Shown here: one piece after another, positions 34,455-43,702 of the stretch | Layout: every line of letters begins with the position of its first letter | Numbering within the stretch: the first letter of the stretch is position 1 | Notes under the pieces: model-generated | What the model was told of the DNA's origin: nothing | What the model saw: the letters and a program-made list of their open reading frames with translations, nothing else | The model's database searches: none | NCBI GenBank assembly: GCA_947090765.1 | Contig: OX352322.1 | Coordinates: 2,773,501-2,837,500 of the forward strand | DNA: 64,000 nt | DNA from: Pseudomonas sp. MM223 | GTDB taxonomy: Bacteria > Pseudomonadota > Gammaproteobacteria > Pseudomonadales > Pseudomonadaceae | Direction: 5' to 3' | Made by a program: the position numbers and the translations under genes

Positions 34455-35744
34455 ATGAACAAGAAAAAGAATTATCGCTGGACGATCCTGACCATGTTGT
34501 TCCTGGCCATGATCATCAACTATGTCGATCGCGCTGCCTTGTCGATCGCCATGCCCTTCATTACCCAGGAGTACCACCTCACGCCCGCCGAGAAGGGCAT
34601 GATCTTCAGCAGCTTCTTCTTTGGTTACGCCTTGTTCTGCTTCGTGGGGGGCTACCTGGCCGACCGCTTCGGCCCCAAGCGCGTGCTGACCTGGTCGATG
34701 AGCTTCTGGTCATTGCTGTGCGGCTCAACTGCGCTGGCCTTCAACTTCTGGTCGCTGCTGATCGTGCGCGCGTTGTTCGGGGTGGGCGAAGGGCCGGTGT
34801 CGACCACCGCCAACAAGACCGTGAACAGCTGGTTCCCGATCAAGGAGCGCGCTCGGGCCATCGGCATCAACCAGGCTGGTGGCCCCTTGGGGGGTGCCTT
34901 GGCCGGGCCGATCGTAGGCTTTCTGGCCTTGTGGCTGGGTTGGCGCGTCGCTTTTGTCGTCATTGCCGTGATCGGCGTACTGTGGGCCATCGCCTGGTGG
35001 CGCATGTCGGCCTCCACGCCCAAGGAGCACCCGCTGGTGTCGGCAGAAGAGCTGGCGCTGATCAATGAAGGCCGCGAGGCGCCGGTTACCGCCGTGGAAG
35101 ACGCGCCGCGCACACCGGTGTTGCAGATCATCCTGCAGCGTTCGGTGCTGGTCACCGGTGTTTCGCTGTTCTGCTACAACTACATCCTCTATTTCTTCAT
35201 GACCTGGTTCCCCAGTTACCTGATCGACGCCAAAGGCATCGACCTGAAAGCCATGAGCATCGTCACCGCGCTGCCCTGGCTGGTGGGCACGGTAGGGTTC
35301 GTCTGCGGTGGCCTGCTGATCGACTGGGTGTTCAAGCGCACCGGCAAGCAGTTGTTCTCGCGCAAGGTGGTGCTGGTGACCTGCCTGCTGATCGCCGCCG
35401 TGTGCATCGGGCTGACCGGTCAGGTGCAGAGCGTGACCAGCACCGTTGCGGTGATGACCGTGGCCATCGGCTTCCTGATGCTGACGGCGCCCGCCTACTG
35501 GTCGTTGATCCAGGACGCTGTGCCAGACCACCAGGTGGGCACTGCCGGTGGTTTCATGCATGGCCTGGCCAACCTCAGCGGCATTGTCGCGCCGACCGTG
35601 ACCGGCTTCATCATCCAGTCTACCGGCACTTACGCCAGCGGCTTCGGGCTGGCGGCGGGCCTGGGTATCCTGGGGGCGCTCATCGTTGCCGTGTTCGTCG
35701 GCCAGAAGCCGGTGAAACATGCCACCGTGGCCGTCACCGCCTGA
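34455..35744 (+). CDS. MFS transporter, anion:cation symporter (ACS) family, sugar-acid type
   Basis: A 429-residue carrier with about twelve transmembrane helices. The ACS signatures are FLAMIINYVDRAALSIAMPF in TM1, GYLADRFGPKRVL in loop 2-3, and GVGEGPVSTTANKTVNSWFP. These match GudP/ExuT-like importers of glucarate, galactarate or hexuronate. The start at 34455 follows GGGCGGAGTCGTAC. It is between the Dabb and uronate-dehydrogenase-like genes and is the probable inner-membrane importer for module 1. The exact sugar acid is not deducible. Confidence 0.9.
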   Translation: MNKKKNYRWTILTMLFLAMIINYVDRAALSIAMPFITQEYHLTPAEKGMIFSSFFFGYALFCFVGGYLADRFGPKRVLTWSMSFWSLLCGSTALAFNFWSLLIVRALFGVGEGPVSTTANKTVNSWFPIKERARAIGINQAGGPLGGALAGPIVGFLALWLGWRVAFVVIAVIGVLWAIAWWRMSASTPKEHPLVSAEELALINEGREAPVTAVEDAPRTPVLQIILQRSVLVTGVSLFCYNYILYFFMTWFPSYLIDAKGIDLKAMSIVTALPWLVGTVGFVCGGLLIDWVFKRTGKQLFSRKVVLVTCLLIAAVCIGLTGQVQSVTSTVAVMTVAIGFLMLTAPAYWSLIQDAVPDHQVGTAGGFMHGLANLSGIVAPTVTGFIIQSTGTYASGFGLAAGLGILGALIVAVFVGQKPVKHATVAVTA

Positions 35745-35810
35745 CTTGCGCACGCCTGGCGGCCAAGTACCGCCAGGCCCTTGCACTACCTCTGTTTTCG
35801 GGAATTCGTC

Positions 35811-36620
35811 ATGCCTACGCTACTTGTCACCGGCGCTGCCGGTATTGTCGGAACCGCACTGCGCCCCTACCTGCGCGAACGCTTCACCCTGCGCCTGCTG
35901 GACCGGCGGCCAGTCACTGACCTGGCCGCCGAGGAAACCGCGCTGGTCGGCGACCTGACCGACCCGGCCTTTGTCCGCCAGGCCGCCGAAGGGGTCGACG
36001 CGGTGTTGCACCTGGCCTGTGCCCACGGCACCGATATCCAGTTCCAGAGCACGGTGGAGCCCAACTACCACGCTACCCTCTACCTGCTGGAAGCTGCCCA
36101 GCGCGCCGGCGCCAAGCGTTTTGTCTTTGCCAGCAGCCACCATGTACTGGGCCAGTACCACAGCCAGGCGGCCACCCACTTCGATGACAGCCCGGTAGCA
36201 CCAGACAGCTATTACGCCTTGAGCAAGGTGTTTGGCGAGGCGGCGTGTGCCACCTTCTCCCAGCGCAGCGAGCTGGCCACCTACATCGTGCGCATCGGCA
36301 ATGCCGATGCCAAGGTCGCCGATGCCCGCCGCCTGCGCCTGTGGACCAGCGCCCGCGACCTGGCGCAGTTGGTGCTGATCGGCCTGGAGCACCCGCAGGT
36401 ACGCCACGAGATTGTCTACGGGGTGTCGGAATGCCCCGATGCCTTCTTCCACAACCGCCGCGCGCGCGAACTGGGCTACCGGCCACAAGACAATGCCACC
36501 GATCACCTGGCAGACAACTTTCTGGCCTATGAAGCCATGGCAGCGGTCGGTTCAGGCCGTGATCACGTAGGCGGCGCTTACGCCGGGGTCCCTTTGGCCA
36601 GCGTGCTGGAGCAAGCATGA
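35811..36620 (+). CDS. NAD-dependent epimerase/dehydratase-family enzyme, uronate dehydrogenase-like
   Basis: A 269-residue extended-SDR. The cofactor loop is TGAAGIVG at residues 7-14. The catalytic motif YxxxK is Y135-A-L-S-K139 within PDSYYALSKVFGE, and the serine is in VFASSHHVLG. These and RLWTSARDLAQLVLIGLEHP match bacterial uronate dehydrogenase, which oxidises D-galacturonate or D-glucuronate to the aldaro-lactone with NAD. The stop overlaps the next gene by 4 bp, the enolase-superfamily gene that could process the lactone. The ATG at 35811 follows a poor RBS but sets the cofactor loop correctly. Confidence 0.82.
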   Translation: MPTLLVTGAAGIVGTALRPYLRERFTLRLLDRRPVTDLAAEETALVGDLTDPAFVRQAAEGVDAVLHLACAHGTDIQFQSTVEPNYHATLYLLEAAQRAGAKRFVFASSHHVLGQYHSQAATHFDDSPVAPDSYYALSKVFGEAACATFSQRSELATYIVRIGNADAKVADARRLRLWTSARDLAQLVLIGLEHPQVRHEIVYGVSECPDAFFHNRRARELGYRPQDNATDHLADNFLAYEAMAAVGSGRDHVGGAYAGVPLASVLEQA

Positions 36621-37705
36621 AGATCGTCCGTATTGATACGCAGATCGTCGAAATTCCCTTCCACGATGGCGGCAAGGGCCAAGGCATCACGCCGACTACC
36701 TGGCGCACGCTGGAAAATGTGTTGATCCGCCTGGAGGACGAGCACGGCAACGTCGGCTGGGGCGAGGCCTTCGGCTATTTTGTCGCCGATGCCACCAAGG
36801 CTTTGATCGACCGCCTGATCGCGCCTTTGCTGCTGGGGCGCCAGGTCGATGACATTGCCGCGTTCAACCGCGAACTGCAGTTGCGCCTGCACCTTTTCGG
36901 TCGCTATGGGGTGACCATGTTCGCCATCTCCGGGGTCGACATTGCCCTGTGGGACCTGGCGGCTCGCCGTGAAGGTGTGCCGTTGCACGCACTGCTGGGC
37001 CAAGCCCGACGCGAACAGGTGGCGGCCTACGCCAGCCTGGTGCGCTATGCCGATGTCGAGGTTGCACCGGCAATCTGCGAAAAGGCGCTGGGGATGGGGT
37101 TCGGCGATATCAAACTGCATGAAGTGACCCTGCCGGAAATCGCCGCCTGCCGGCATGCCATCGGCTTCGATGTGCCCCTGGCCACCGATGTGAACTGCGC
37201 GTGGTCCGTGGCCGATACCCGCGAGTGGCTGCCGGCGCTGGCCGACCTGCAGCTGGCCTGGCTGGAAGAACCGGTTTTTCCGCCAGAGGACTTCGCTACC
37301 CTGGCCAGCCTGCGCGGGCATGGCGTGCCTCTATCGGCAGGCGAGAACTGGTGCACCGCGGTGCAGTTCGAGCAAGCCCTGCTGGCCGGTGCAGTGGATT
37401 CGATCCAGCCCAGCGTAACCAAGGTCGGCGGTATTTCCGAGTGCTTGCGCATTGCTGCACTGGCCGACCGGCATGACGCGGTGGTGCTGCCGCATTGTCC
37501 GTACTTCGGCCCCGGGCTGATCGCCACCTTGCACTTGGCTGCGGTGCAGCCACGGGTGCCGCAAGTGGAGTACCTGTTCGTCGAACCGGCCGGCTGGCTG
37601 TACCCGGTGGAGCAGTTGCGCCAGGGCAATCAGCTGCACATTCCGCAGGGGCCGGGCCTGGGCCTGGACATTGACCTTGCCGTGGCCGAGCGCTTTCGCC
37701 GCTAA
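36617..37705 (+). CDS. Mandelate racemase/muconate lactonizing (enolase superfamily) enzyme
   Basis: A 362-residue enolase-superfamily member. An N-terminal capping domain leads to a barrel with metal ligands D191 (ATDVNCAW), E217 (WLEEPVF) and E243 (SAGENW). The acid/base candidates are K166 in the D-I-K-L-H strand and H293 in LPHCPYFGPG. The KxK of dehydratases is replaced by K-L-H, so the chemistry may differ. In this context, right behind a uronate-dehydrogenase-like gene, it is a good candidate for an aldarolactone cycloisomerase or sugar-acid dehydratase. It overlaps the preceding gene (ATGA). The substrate needs testing. Confidence 0.85.
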   Translation: MKIVRIDTQIVEIPFHDGGKGQGITPTTWRTLENVLIRLEDEHGNVGWGEAFGYFVADATKALIDRLIAPLLLGRQVDDIAAFNRELQLRLHLFGRYGVTMFAISGVDIALWDLAARREGVPLHALLGQARREQVAAYASLVRYADVEVAPAICEKALGMGFGDIKLHEVTLPEIAACRHAIGFDVPLATDVNCAWSVADTREWLPALADLQLAWLEEPVFPPEDFATLASLRGHGVPLSAGENWCTAVQFEQALLAGAVDSIQPSVTKVGGISECLRIAALADRHDAVVLPHCPYFGPGLIATLHLAAVQPRVPQVEYLFVEPAGWLYPVEQLRQGNQLHIPQGPGLGLDIDLAVAERFRR

Positions 37706-37797
37706 GCCTTACACCATCACCCGTTGAGCTTCCCACCGCTGCGCCCCGGCGCGGCGGCCGGGCCATGCCGTGCCCGGAAAAGGGCACAGGAGGTTCC

Positions 37798-38667
37798 ATG
37801 CAACCTTTGCTGCTGAGCAATGCCACCTGGTCACTTGGCCTGCTGCCTGCCTGGGGCGGGCGTATCGCCCACTTGCGTGCCGACGGGCTCGACCTGTTGC
37901 TGCCGATTACTGCCGGGGCATTCGACCCGCTGGATTGGTCCCGTGCCGGTGCTTATCCGCTGATGCCGTATTCCAACCGTATCCGCAACGCCCACCTGCA
38001 TTTTGCAGGCCGTGATTACTCTTTGCCGGCGCATCCGGCCGCGCAGCCACACACCTTGCATGGGGTGGCTCATGCCGTGCCCTGGCAGGTAGTGGAGGAG
38101 GGTGACCAACAGTTGACCCTCGCCTGCGACTACCTGGGTGAGCACTGGCCTTGGGCATTTCGGGCAGAGCAACGCTTCGTACTCGACGGCAAGCGTTTGC
38201 GTATCGAGCTGGCACTGGCCAATCGGGGGGAAACGCCGATGCCCGCAGGGCTGGGGTTACACCCTTACTTCCAGCGCCACCCCGGCCTGAAGGTTCGCTA
38301 CCACGTGGGCCGCGAATGGCAAATCGACGACCAGTACCTGGCCACGGGCGAATGCTGCGAGGTAACCCAGGCGCAGTTGATCGAGGCCGACGGCGCCCAA
38401 GGGCTGGCGCATTACCAATCGTGCTGGGATGGTCAGCTTCAGCTCGACTACACCAACGGCAGCCTACGCCTGCAGGCCAGTGCGCCGCTCAGCCATTTTG
38501 TTGCCTTCGCCCCAGCCGGCAGCCCTTACCTGTGCCTGGAGCCGGTTTCGCACCTGGCCGATGCTTTCAATCAGCCGCGAGACAGTTGGGGGCAGGCCGG
38601 CACCCATGAGCTGGCCCCGGGGCAGCGCTTGCAAGCATCCCTCGATTTTACCTGGCAAGGGCGCTGA
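37798..38667 (+). CDS. Aldose 1-epimerase (galactose mutarotase-like) protein
   Basis: A 289-residue beta-sandwich protein. Signatures are NRIRNAHLHFAGRDYSLP, the catalytic-site histidines in HTLHGVAH and GLGLHPYFQRH, and the late glutamate region CLEPVSHLADAFN. These are standard for the mutarotase superfamily. The start at 37798 follows ACAGGAGGTTCC. Within a uronate operon the role is probably to speed conversion between anomers of a hexuronate before oxidation. Confidence 0.88.
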   Translation: MQPLLLSNATWSLGLLPAWGGRIAHLRADGLDLLLPITAGAFDPLDWSRAGAYPLMPYSNRIRNAHLHFAGRDYSLPAHPAAQPHTLHGVAHAVPWQVVEEGDQQLTLACDYLGEHWPWAFRAEQRFVLDGKRLRIELALANRGETPMPAGLGLHPYFQRHPGLKVRYHVGREWQIDDQYLATGECCEVTQAQLIEADGAQGLAHYQSCWDGQLQLDYTNGSLRLQASAPLSHFVAFAPAGSPYLCLEPVSHLADAFNQPRDSWGQAGTHELAPGQRLQASLDFTWQGR

Positions 38668-38718
38668 GTTACTGCCCGACCGCTGTACCCGACACAAACC
38701 ATAAAGAGAACAACAACA

Positions 38719-39999
38719 ATGAAACACTCCTCGACTGGAGCGGGCTTCGCTCGCGCTGCAAAACCGTTGTCGCTGCTGCTGGGCCTGGGGCCGCTATGTG
38801 CACAGGCAGCGTTTCTGGACGACAGCAAGGCCAACCTGACCTTTCGCAACTTCTACTACAACCACGATCTGCGCGACTCGACCAAACCGGCCCAGTCCAA
38901 GCTGGAGGAGTGGGCCCAGGGCTTCATTCTCAAGGGTGAGTCTGGCTATACCGACACCACGGTCGGGGTGGGCGTGGAGGTGTACGCGGGCCTTGGGTTG
39001 AAGCTCGATTCATCGCCTTCACGCAGCGGCACTGCCTTGTTGCCCGGTGCCTATGACCGCGCGGGAGGGCCGCGCAATGCCGACCCGCGCTCGGTTGATG
39101 AGTACTCCGAAGCCACGGCAGCGCTCAAGCTCAAGTACTCGAAGAGCGAGCTGAAAGTGGGCGGGCTGTTCCCCAAAATTCCGCTGGTCAGTTCAGGCGA
39201 TGCCCGTTTGCTGCCCCAGTTCTTCGAAGGCGCCATGCTCGATATCCGCGAACTGGACACCATCGACATCGGCCTGGGCCAGATGCGCAAGGTCAACCAG
39301 CGCGAGTTTGCCGGTGCCCGTGACATTCAGGTGGGTAACTACTACAGCGTGTTCAGCGACCGCTTTGACTACCTTGGCGGCACCTGGCGTGCCACCCCGC
39401 AGACCTCGCTGGGGCTGTGGAGCGGCCGTTTGCAGGACGTCTACCAGCAGACGCTGTACACCGCTACCCAGGGCTTGAAGGCAGGTGACTGGAACCTGTC
39501 CGGCACCCTCAATTACCTCGACACGGGCGAGTCTGGCAGCGAGAAAGCCGGCAATCTGGACAGCCGCATGACCTCGGCGATGCTCAGCGCCAACCTGCGG
39601 GCGCAGACATTTCGCCTTGGTTACCAGTACAACGCGGGCGACAGCGCCTTGCCGTTCATTCATGACGCCGACCTGCCGGGGGTGGCCAATGCCGTGCAGG
39701 TGTTGCGTTTCGACCGTGCGCAGGAACGCTCCTGGCAGGCCCGTTACGATGTGGATTTTGCCGCACTGGGCGTACCGGGGCTGACGGCGTTCGCCCGTTA
39801 TGTGCGCGGGGATAATTTCAAGGTGGCAGGGGAGGATGGCAGTGAGTGGGAGCGCAACGTTGATGTCACCTACGTGATCCAGAGCGGGCCGTTGAAGAAC
39901 CTGGCGCTGCGCTGGCGTAACGTCGAACTGCGCGGGGATGCGACCGGGCGGCGCGACGAGAACCGCGTGATCATTGCCTATACCTTGCCGCTGTTCTGA
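38719..39999 (+). CDS. OprD-family outer-membrane porin (module 1)
   Basis: A 426-residue porin precursor with signal peptide (LSLLLGLGPLCAQAAF). The mature start FLDDSKANLTFRNFYYNHDLRDS and the segments WAQGFILKGESGYTDTTVGVGVE and GLGLKLDSSPSRSG are OprD hallmarks; the C-terminus ends in phenylalanine (YTLPLF), the OMP assembly signal. It follows the mutarotase gene by 51 bp and is probably part of module 1, giving the sugar acid passage through the outer membrane. It resembles the module 2 porin at 46589 in the N-terminal DSxAxLxxxNFYxNxDxR pattern. Confidence 0.92.
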   Translation: MKHSSTGAGFARAAKPLSLLLGLGPLCAQAAFLDDSKANLTFRNFYYNHDLRDSTKPAQSKLEEWAQGFILKGESGYTDTTVGVGVEVYAGLGLKLDSSPSRSGTALLPGAYDRAGGPRNADPRSVDEYSEATAALKLKYSKSELKVGGLFPKIPLVSSGDARLLPQFFEGAMLDIRELDTIDIGLGQMRKVNQREFAGARDIQVGNYYSVFSDRFDYLGGTWRATPQTSLGLWSGRLQDVYQQTLYTATQGLKAGDWNLSGTLNYLDTGESGSEKAGNLDSRMTSAMLSANLRAQTFRLGYQYNAGDSALPFIHDADLPGVANAVQVLRFDRAQERSWQARYDVDFAALGVPGLTAFARYVRGDNFKVAGEDGSEWERNVDVTYVIQSGPLKNLALRWRNVELRGDATGRRDENRVIIAYTLPLF

Positions 40000-40006
40000 T
40001 CTGCCG

Positions 40007-40023
40007 GGGCTGCTGCGCAGCCC
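40007..40023 (+). terminator. Short hairpin after the module 1 porin
   Basis: GGGCTGC and GCAGCCC pair around TGC just after the porin stop. No U-tract follows, and the esterase gene starts 28 bp later, so it may only attenuate. Confidence 0.4.
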
Positions 40024-40050
40024 ATTCACAACCCCCCCAGGAAGACACCC

Positions 40051-40977
40051 GTGCCCCAGACCTTGCACCCCGCCATGCAGGCCTACATCGACAACAGCAA
40101 GTGCTTCACCCCGACCGACAACAGCCTGGCCGCCCGGCGCTCGGCTTTCTTGCAAGCCTGCCGCCATTGCACTCCGCCACCGCCTGAAGGCTGGCACATT
40201 GAGGACATCGACCTGCAGGGCCTGCGCCTGCGCTGTTATCAACCCACCGGCCCGGCACCCGAAGGTGGCTGGCCAACGCTGCTGTACATCCACGGCGGCG
40301 GCTGGGACCTGGGCAACCTCGACACCCACGACTGGTTTGCCTACAGCCTGGCGCAACGGGCCCGGTTGGCCATCGTTGCAGTCGAATACCGCCTTGCCCC
40401 CGAACATGCCTTCCCCGCACCCCTGGAAGACTGCCTGAAGGCGTGGGCGGCACTGTGTACCGGCAAAGTCGACGCCAACCTCAGCCAAACCACGCTCATG
40501 GTCGCTGGCGACAGCGCTGGCGGCACCCTGGCAGCGGGGCTGTGCAGGGCACTGCTCAGTGCTGGCCAACCGCAGCCTTTGGGCCAGCTACTGGTTTATC
40601 CGGTGCTGACTGCCCGTCGGCACCTGCCGTCGATGCATGAACATGCCCACGCGCCCATGATGACGGTGGCTGGGTTGACGCAGTCACTGCAAGGCTTCTT
40701 GCCCAATGAGGCCGCGCACAACAACCCCTGTGCCATGCCGTTGGAAGCTGATGATTTTGCCGGGCTGGCACCGGCCCTGGTGGTGGTGGCCCGGGTTGAC
40801 CCACTGTGCGACCACGGCATTGCCTACGCTGCTGCGCTGACCGCGCACAACGTGCCCGCCGAAGTGTGGGTGGGCGAGGGCATGGTGCATTCCAGCCTGC
40901 GGGCGTTCGGCGTGGCCGAGGTCGAGCAGGCCTGGGCGCGCATGGCCGCGCAACTGCTGCGCTGGGCACACGGCTGA
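40051..40977 (+). CDS. Alpha/beta hydrolase (HSL family esterase)
   Basis: A 308-residue hydrolase. The oxyanion-hole motif HGGGWDLGN lies near 88, the nucleophile elbow GDSAGG near 151, the aspartate is in VARVDPLCDHG and the histidine in GMVHSSLRAFG. This set defines the hormone-sensitive lipase (family IV) group. The start is GTG at 40051 after AGGAAGACACCC; an ATG at 40075 is an alternative. It is the last gene of module 1 and converges on the LacI gene 4 bp away. It may open an acetyl ester or a sugar lactone; this is inference. Confidence 0.88.
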   Translation: MPQTLHPAMQAYIDNSKCFTPTDNSLAARRSAFLQACRHCTPPPPEGWHIEDIDLQGLRLRCYQPTGPAPEGGWPTLLYIHGGGWDLGNLDTHDWFAYSLAQRARLAIVAVEYRLAPEHAFPAPLEDCLKAWAALCTGKVDANLSQTTLMVAGDSAGGTLAAGLCRALLSAGQPQPLGQLLVYPVLTARRHLPSMHEHAHAPMMTVAGLTQSLQGFLPNEAAHNNPCAMPLEADDFAGLAPALVVVARVDPLCDHGIAYAAALTAHNVPAEVWVGEGMVHSSLRAFGVAEVEQAWARMAAQLLRWAHG

Positions 40978-40981
40978 CAGG

Positions 40982-42019
40982 TCAGGTGCTTTCGCGCACC
41001 ACCAGGCTAAAGCCCACGTCCTCTACACACTCGCCGCGCCCCAGGCTGCCATCCATGCGTTGCAACAGCAGCTCAGCAGTACGCAGGCCAATGCGCTCGC
41101 CATCTATGCTCACGGTGCTCAGGCGAGGGTGGGTGTGGGCAGCGAACTCCAGGTCGCCGAAGCCCATCACGGCAATGTCCGTCGGGATGTGCAACCCCTG
41201 GGCCTGGGCTTCGGCCATGGCGCCTTGCGCCAACAGGTCGATGCTGCAGATCACCGCGTCCATTTTCACGTTGGCGGCCAGCAGGCGGGCCATGGCCTGA
41301 CGACCGTGGCCCATGTTCACCGGTGCCGACTGCAACTCGCAGGCGACAATCGCGACACCCGCCTGTTGCAAGCAGGCCACACATGCCTGGCGGCGGCGGT
41401 TGGCACGGTCGTCATCGCTCCACACCAGGCCGACCCGGCGATGGCCGCGTTCGATGATGTGTGCTGCCATGGCATGGCCAACGGCCTCGTGGGAAAACCC
41501 CACCACGGTGTCGATCGGCTGCTCGGTCAGCTCCCAGGTTTCAACCACTGGCACACCGCGGATCAGCAGTTTTTCCCGTGCGGCATCGCTTTGCAGGCGG
41601 CGGGTGAGGACGATGCCATCCGGGCGACGGGCGAGGATCGTGTCGATCAGCTCGGATTCGTGGCTTTCGTTGAGGTCCGACTGGCTCAGCAGTAACTGAT
41701 AGCGGGCGGTTGCCAGGCGCTTGCCCAGTTCGGTGATGGTGTCCACAAAAGCCCGGTTGGCCAGGTTGGGCACTACCACGATGACCAGCCGGCTGCGCTG
41801 CGAGACCAGGGCACCGGCCAGCATGTTGGGCACATAGCCGGTCTTGCGAATGGCATTGCGGACCTTTTTCTGGGTTTTTTCCGACACCAGTTCCGGCCGG
41901 TTGATCACCCGGGAAACGGTGATCGGCGACACCTTGGCCATTTTCGCCACATCATCAAGGGTGGCGGGCGCGGTCAAAGATGGCTTCGGGTCGGCAACGG
42001 TAGCGGGTGTTTCCTGCAT
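40982..42019 (-). CDS. LacI-family transcriptional regulator (GntR/gluconate-type)
   Basis: A 345-residue repressor. The HTH lies at about residues 20-42 (TLDDVAKMAKVSPITVSRV with the hinge NRPELVSEKTQKKV). The periplasmic-binding-like effector domain follows (LVIVVVPNLANRAFVDTI, then GFSHEAVGHAMAAHIIERGHRRVG). The pattern is that of the GntR/IdnR gluconate branch. It is divergent from module 2, with palindromic sites at 42163 in the 280-bp gap, so it is the probable module 2 repressor. A sugar acid or keto-acid is the expected inducer. Confidence 0.92.
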   Translation of the reverse strand: MQETPATVADPKPSLTAPATLDDVAKMAKVSPITVSRVINRPELVSEKTQKKVRNAIRKTGYVPNMLAGALVSQRSRLVIVVVPNLANRAFVDTITELGKRLATARYQLLLSQSDLNESHESELIDTILARRPDGIVLTRRLQSDAAREKLLIRGVPVVETWELTEQPIDTVVGFSHEAVGHAMAAHIIERGHRRVGLVWSDDDRANRRRQACVACLQQAGVAIVACELQSAPVNMGHGRQAMARLLAANVKMDAVICSIDLLAQGAMAEAQAQGLHIPTDIAVMGFGDLEFAAHTHPRLSTVSIDGERIGLRTAELLLQRMDGSLGRGECVEDVGFSLVVREST

Positions 42020-42096
42020 CGGGGGCCTCTGGGCGGGAGCTTTGAGCGTGCGTCGATTCTACCGGAACGGCACGCAGTTTTTTGTACTTCCTGCAC

Positions 42097-42115
42097 ATTC
42101 CCAGTGCATGGGAAT
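42097..42115. promoter_or_regulatory. Palindrome near the LacI promoter
   Basis: ATTCCCA (42097-42103) and TGGGAAT (42109-42115) are exact arms around GTGCA. The following bases form GGAATTTTCCGC, close to the GGAATTTCCGC upstream of module 1. It may be an IclR-type or autoregulatory site. Confidence 0.4.
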
Positions 42116-42162
42116 TTTCCGCTAAAGGCGATTTGCATCGCCCGTCAGCTCGGGCCTAGGAT

Positions 42163-42199
42163 AAATGACAGCGCTGTCATTTGGTAGCGCTGTCATTGG
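42163..42199. promoter_or_regulatory. LacI-type operator, one perfect palindrome plus a second copy
   Basis: A 20-bp perfect palindrome (42163-42182) is centred on CG with core TGACAGCGCTGTCA, the symmetry LacI-family repressors use. A second site at about 42184-42199 keeps the right half AGCGCTGTCATT and an imperfect left half. They lie 118-137 bp before the MFS start and about 145 bp before the LacI start, so one repressor could control both directions. Confidence 0.7.
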
Positions 42200-42299
42200 T
42201 CGGACACAGCCCGGTAAAGGGCTACAAGCTGCCAGAATTACATGCAGGTGCCGGTGCAAGGCCCTGCACGACGCCAATAAAAACAATGAGGCAACTGCG

Positions 42300-43686
42300 A
42301 TGCACAACCACGATACCTACGCCGCCGGGCCTGCCCCTGGCGCCGTGGCCGCGTCCACCACGGCCACCCGTTATCGCTACCTGATCCTGGCCCTGATCAC
42401 CATGGTGCTGGCCCTGAGCAGCGGCGACCGAGCCGCCCTGTCAGTGGCCGGGTCGGACATGAGCAAGGAGCTGGGCATCGAGCTCGGTAGAAATGGGCTA
42501 TCTGTTCTCCATCTTCAGTTGGGCCTACGTGATCTTCCTGATCCCGTCAGGCTGGTTGGCCGACCGCTTCGGCTCGAAGAAAACCATGGCCCTGGCCATC
42601 TGCGTGTGGTCTGCCTTTACGGTGTGCATGGGCCTGGTGCACTACGTCGGCATGATCGTGCCGCTGCTGCTGGCCCTGCGCTTTCTGTTGGGTGTGGCCG
42701 AAGCGCCAGTGGGGCCGGCCTCCACCCGGGTGATCGCGTCGTGGTTCCCGTCGGCGGAGCGGGGCATGGCCGGGGCCATCTTCAACAGCGCACAGTACAT
42801 CTCGCTGGCGTTTTTCACCCCGTTCATGGGCTGGCTTTGCTACGCCTTCGGCTGGCAGTACGTGTTCATCGTCATGGGTATTGTCGGCTTCGGTATTGCC
42901 GCGATCTGGTGGAAAAACTACTACCTGCCGGTCAGCCACCCGAAAATGAACAGCGAGGAGCTGGACTACCTGCGCAAGGGTGAAGCCCTGGTCGACCTTG
43001 AAGCCCAGGCCTCGCTGCCCAAGGAAAAGCGCCGCAGTTCGCTGGCCGAAGTGGGCTTGCTGTTCAAAAGCCGCATGCTGCTGGGCATGTTCATCAGCCA
43101 GTACTGCGTCAGCGCGGTCACCTGGTTCTATGTCACCTGGTTCCCCATCTACCTGGTCAAGGAGCGTGGCTTCGACATCCTCCAGGCCGGCCTGGTGGCG
43201 TCGATCCCGGCCCTGTGTGGGCTGATTGGCGCGGTGTCGTCGGGCTTCTTCTCCGACTATCTGCTGCGCCGCACCAAATCCCTGAGCATTGCCCGCAAGA
43301 CGCCGATCATCACCGGCGTGCTGCTGAGCTCGACCATGATGTTGTGCAACTACGTCGACACCCAGTGGCTGGTGATTGCGGTGATGAGCCTGGCCTTCTT
43401 CGGCAAGGGCTTCGGCAACCTCGGCTTCAGCGTGGTAGCCGACACCGCCCCGCGGGAAATGATCGGCATGACCGGCGGCGTGTTCAACGCCCTGGGCAAC
43501 ACCGCCGGCATCGTCACCCCGGTGGTCATCGGCTACCTGCTGCACGCCAGCGGCTCGTTCAACAGCGCGCTTATCTACGTCGGCGCCCACGGCCTTATCG
43601 CGGCGTTTTCCTACCTGGTGATCGTCGGCCGCATCCAGCGCCTGCATCTGTCCGACCTGACCGGCAAACCTTCCAGCACTCATTGA
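42300..43686 (+). pseudogene. MFS transporter (ACS family, GudP-like), one-base frameshift
   Basis: The repaired protein is 461 residues. The first part reads LILALITMVLALSSGDRAALSVAGSDMSKELGIE in outline; the frame then breaks at about 42482-42485. The second frame continues SVEMGYLFSIFSWAYV, IPSGWLADRFGSKKTMALAI and GVAEAPVGPASTRVIASWFP, all ACS signatures. Comparing with the usual LGxxxVxMGY spacing, one extra C appears to have been inserted. It lies directly downstream of the LacI operators and 16 bp before the galactarate dehydratase gene, so it is the module 2 importer. If the break is real, the gene is inactive. Confidence 0.85.
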
Positions 43687-43702
43687 TTCAGAGGAACGCT
43701 CC

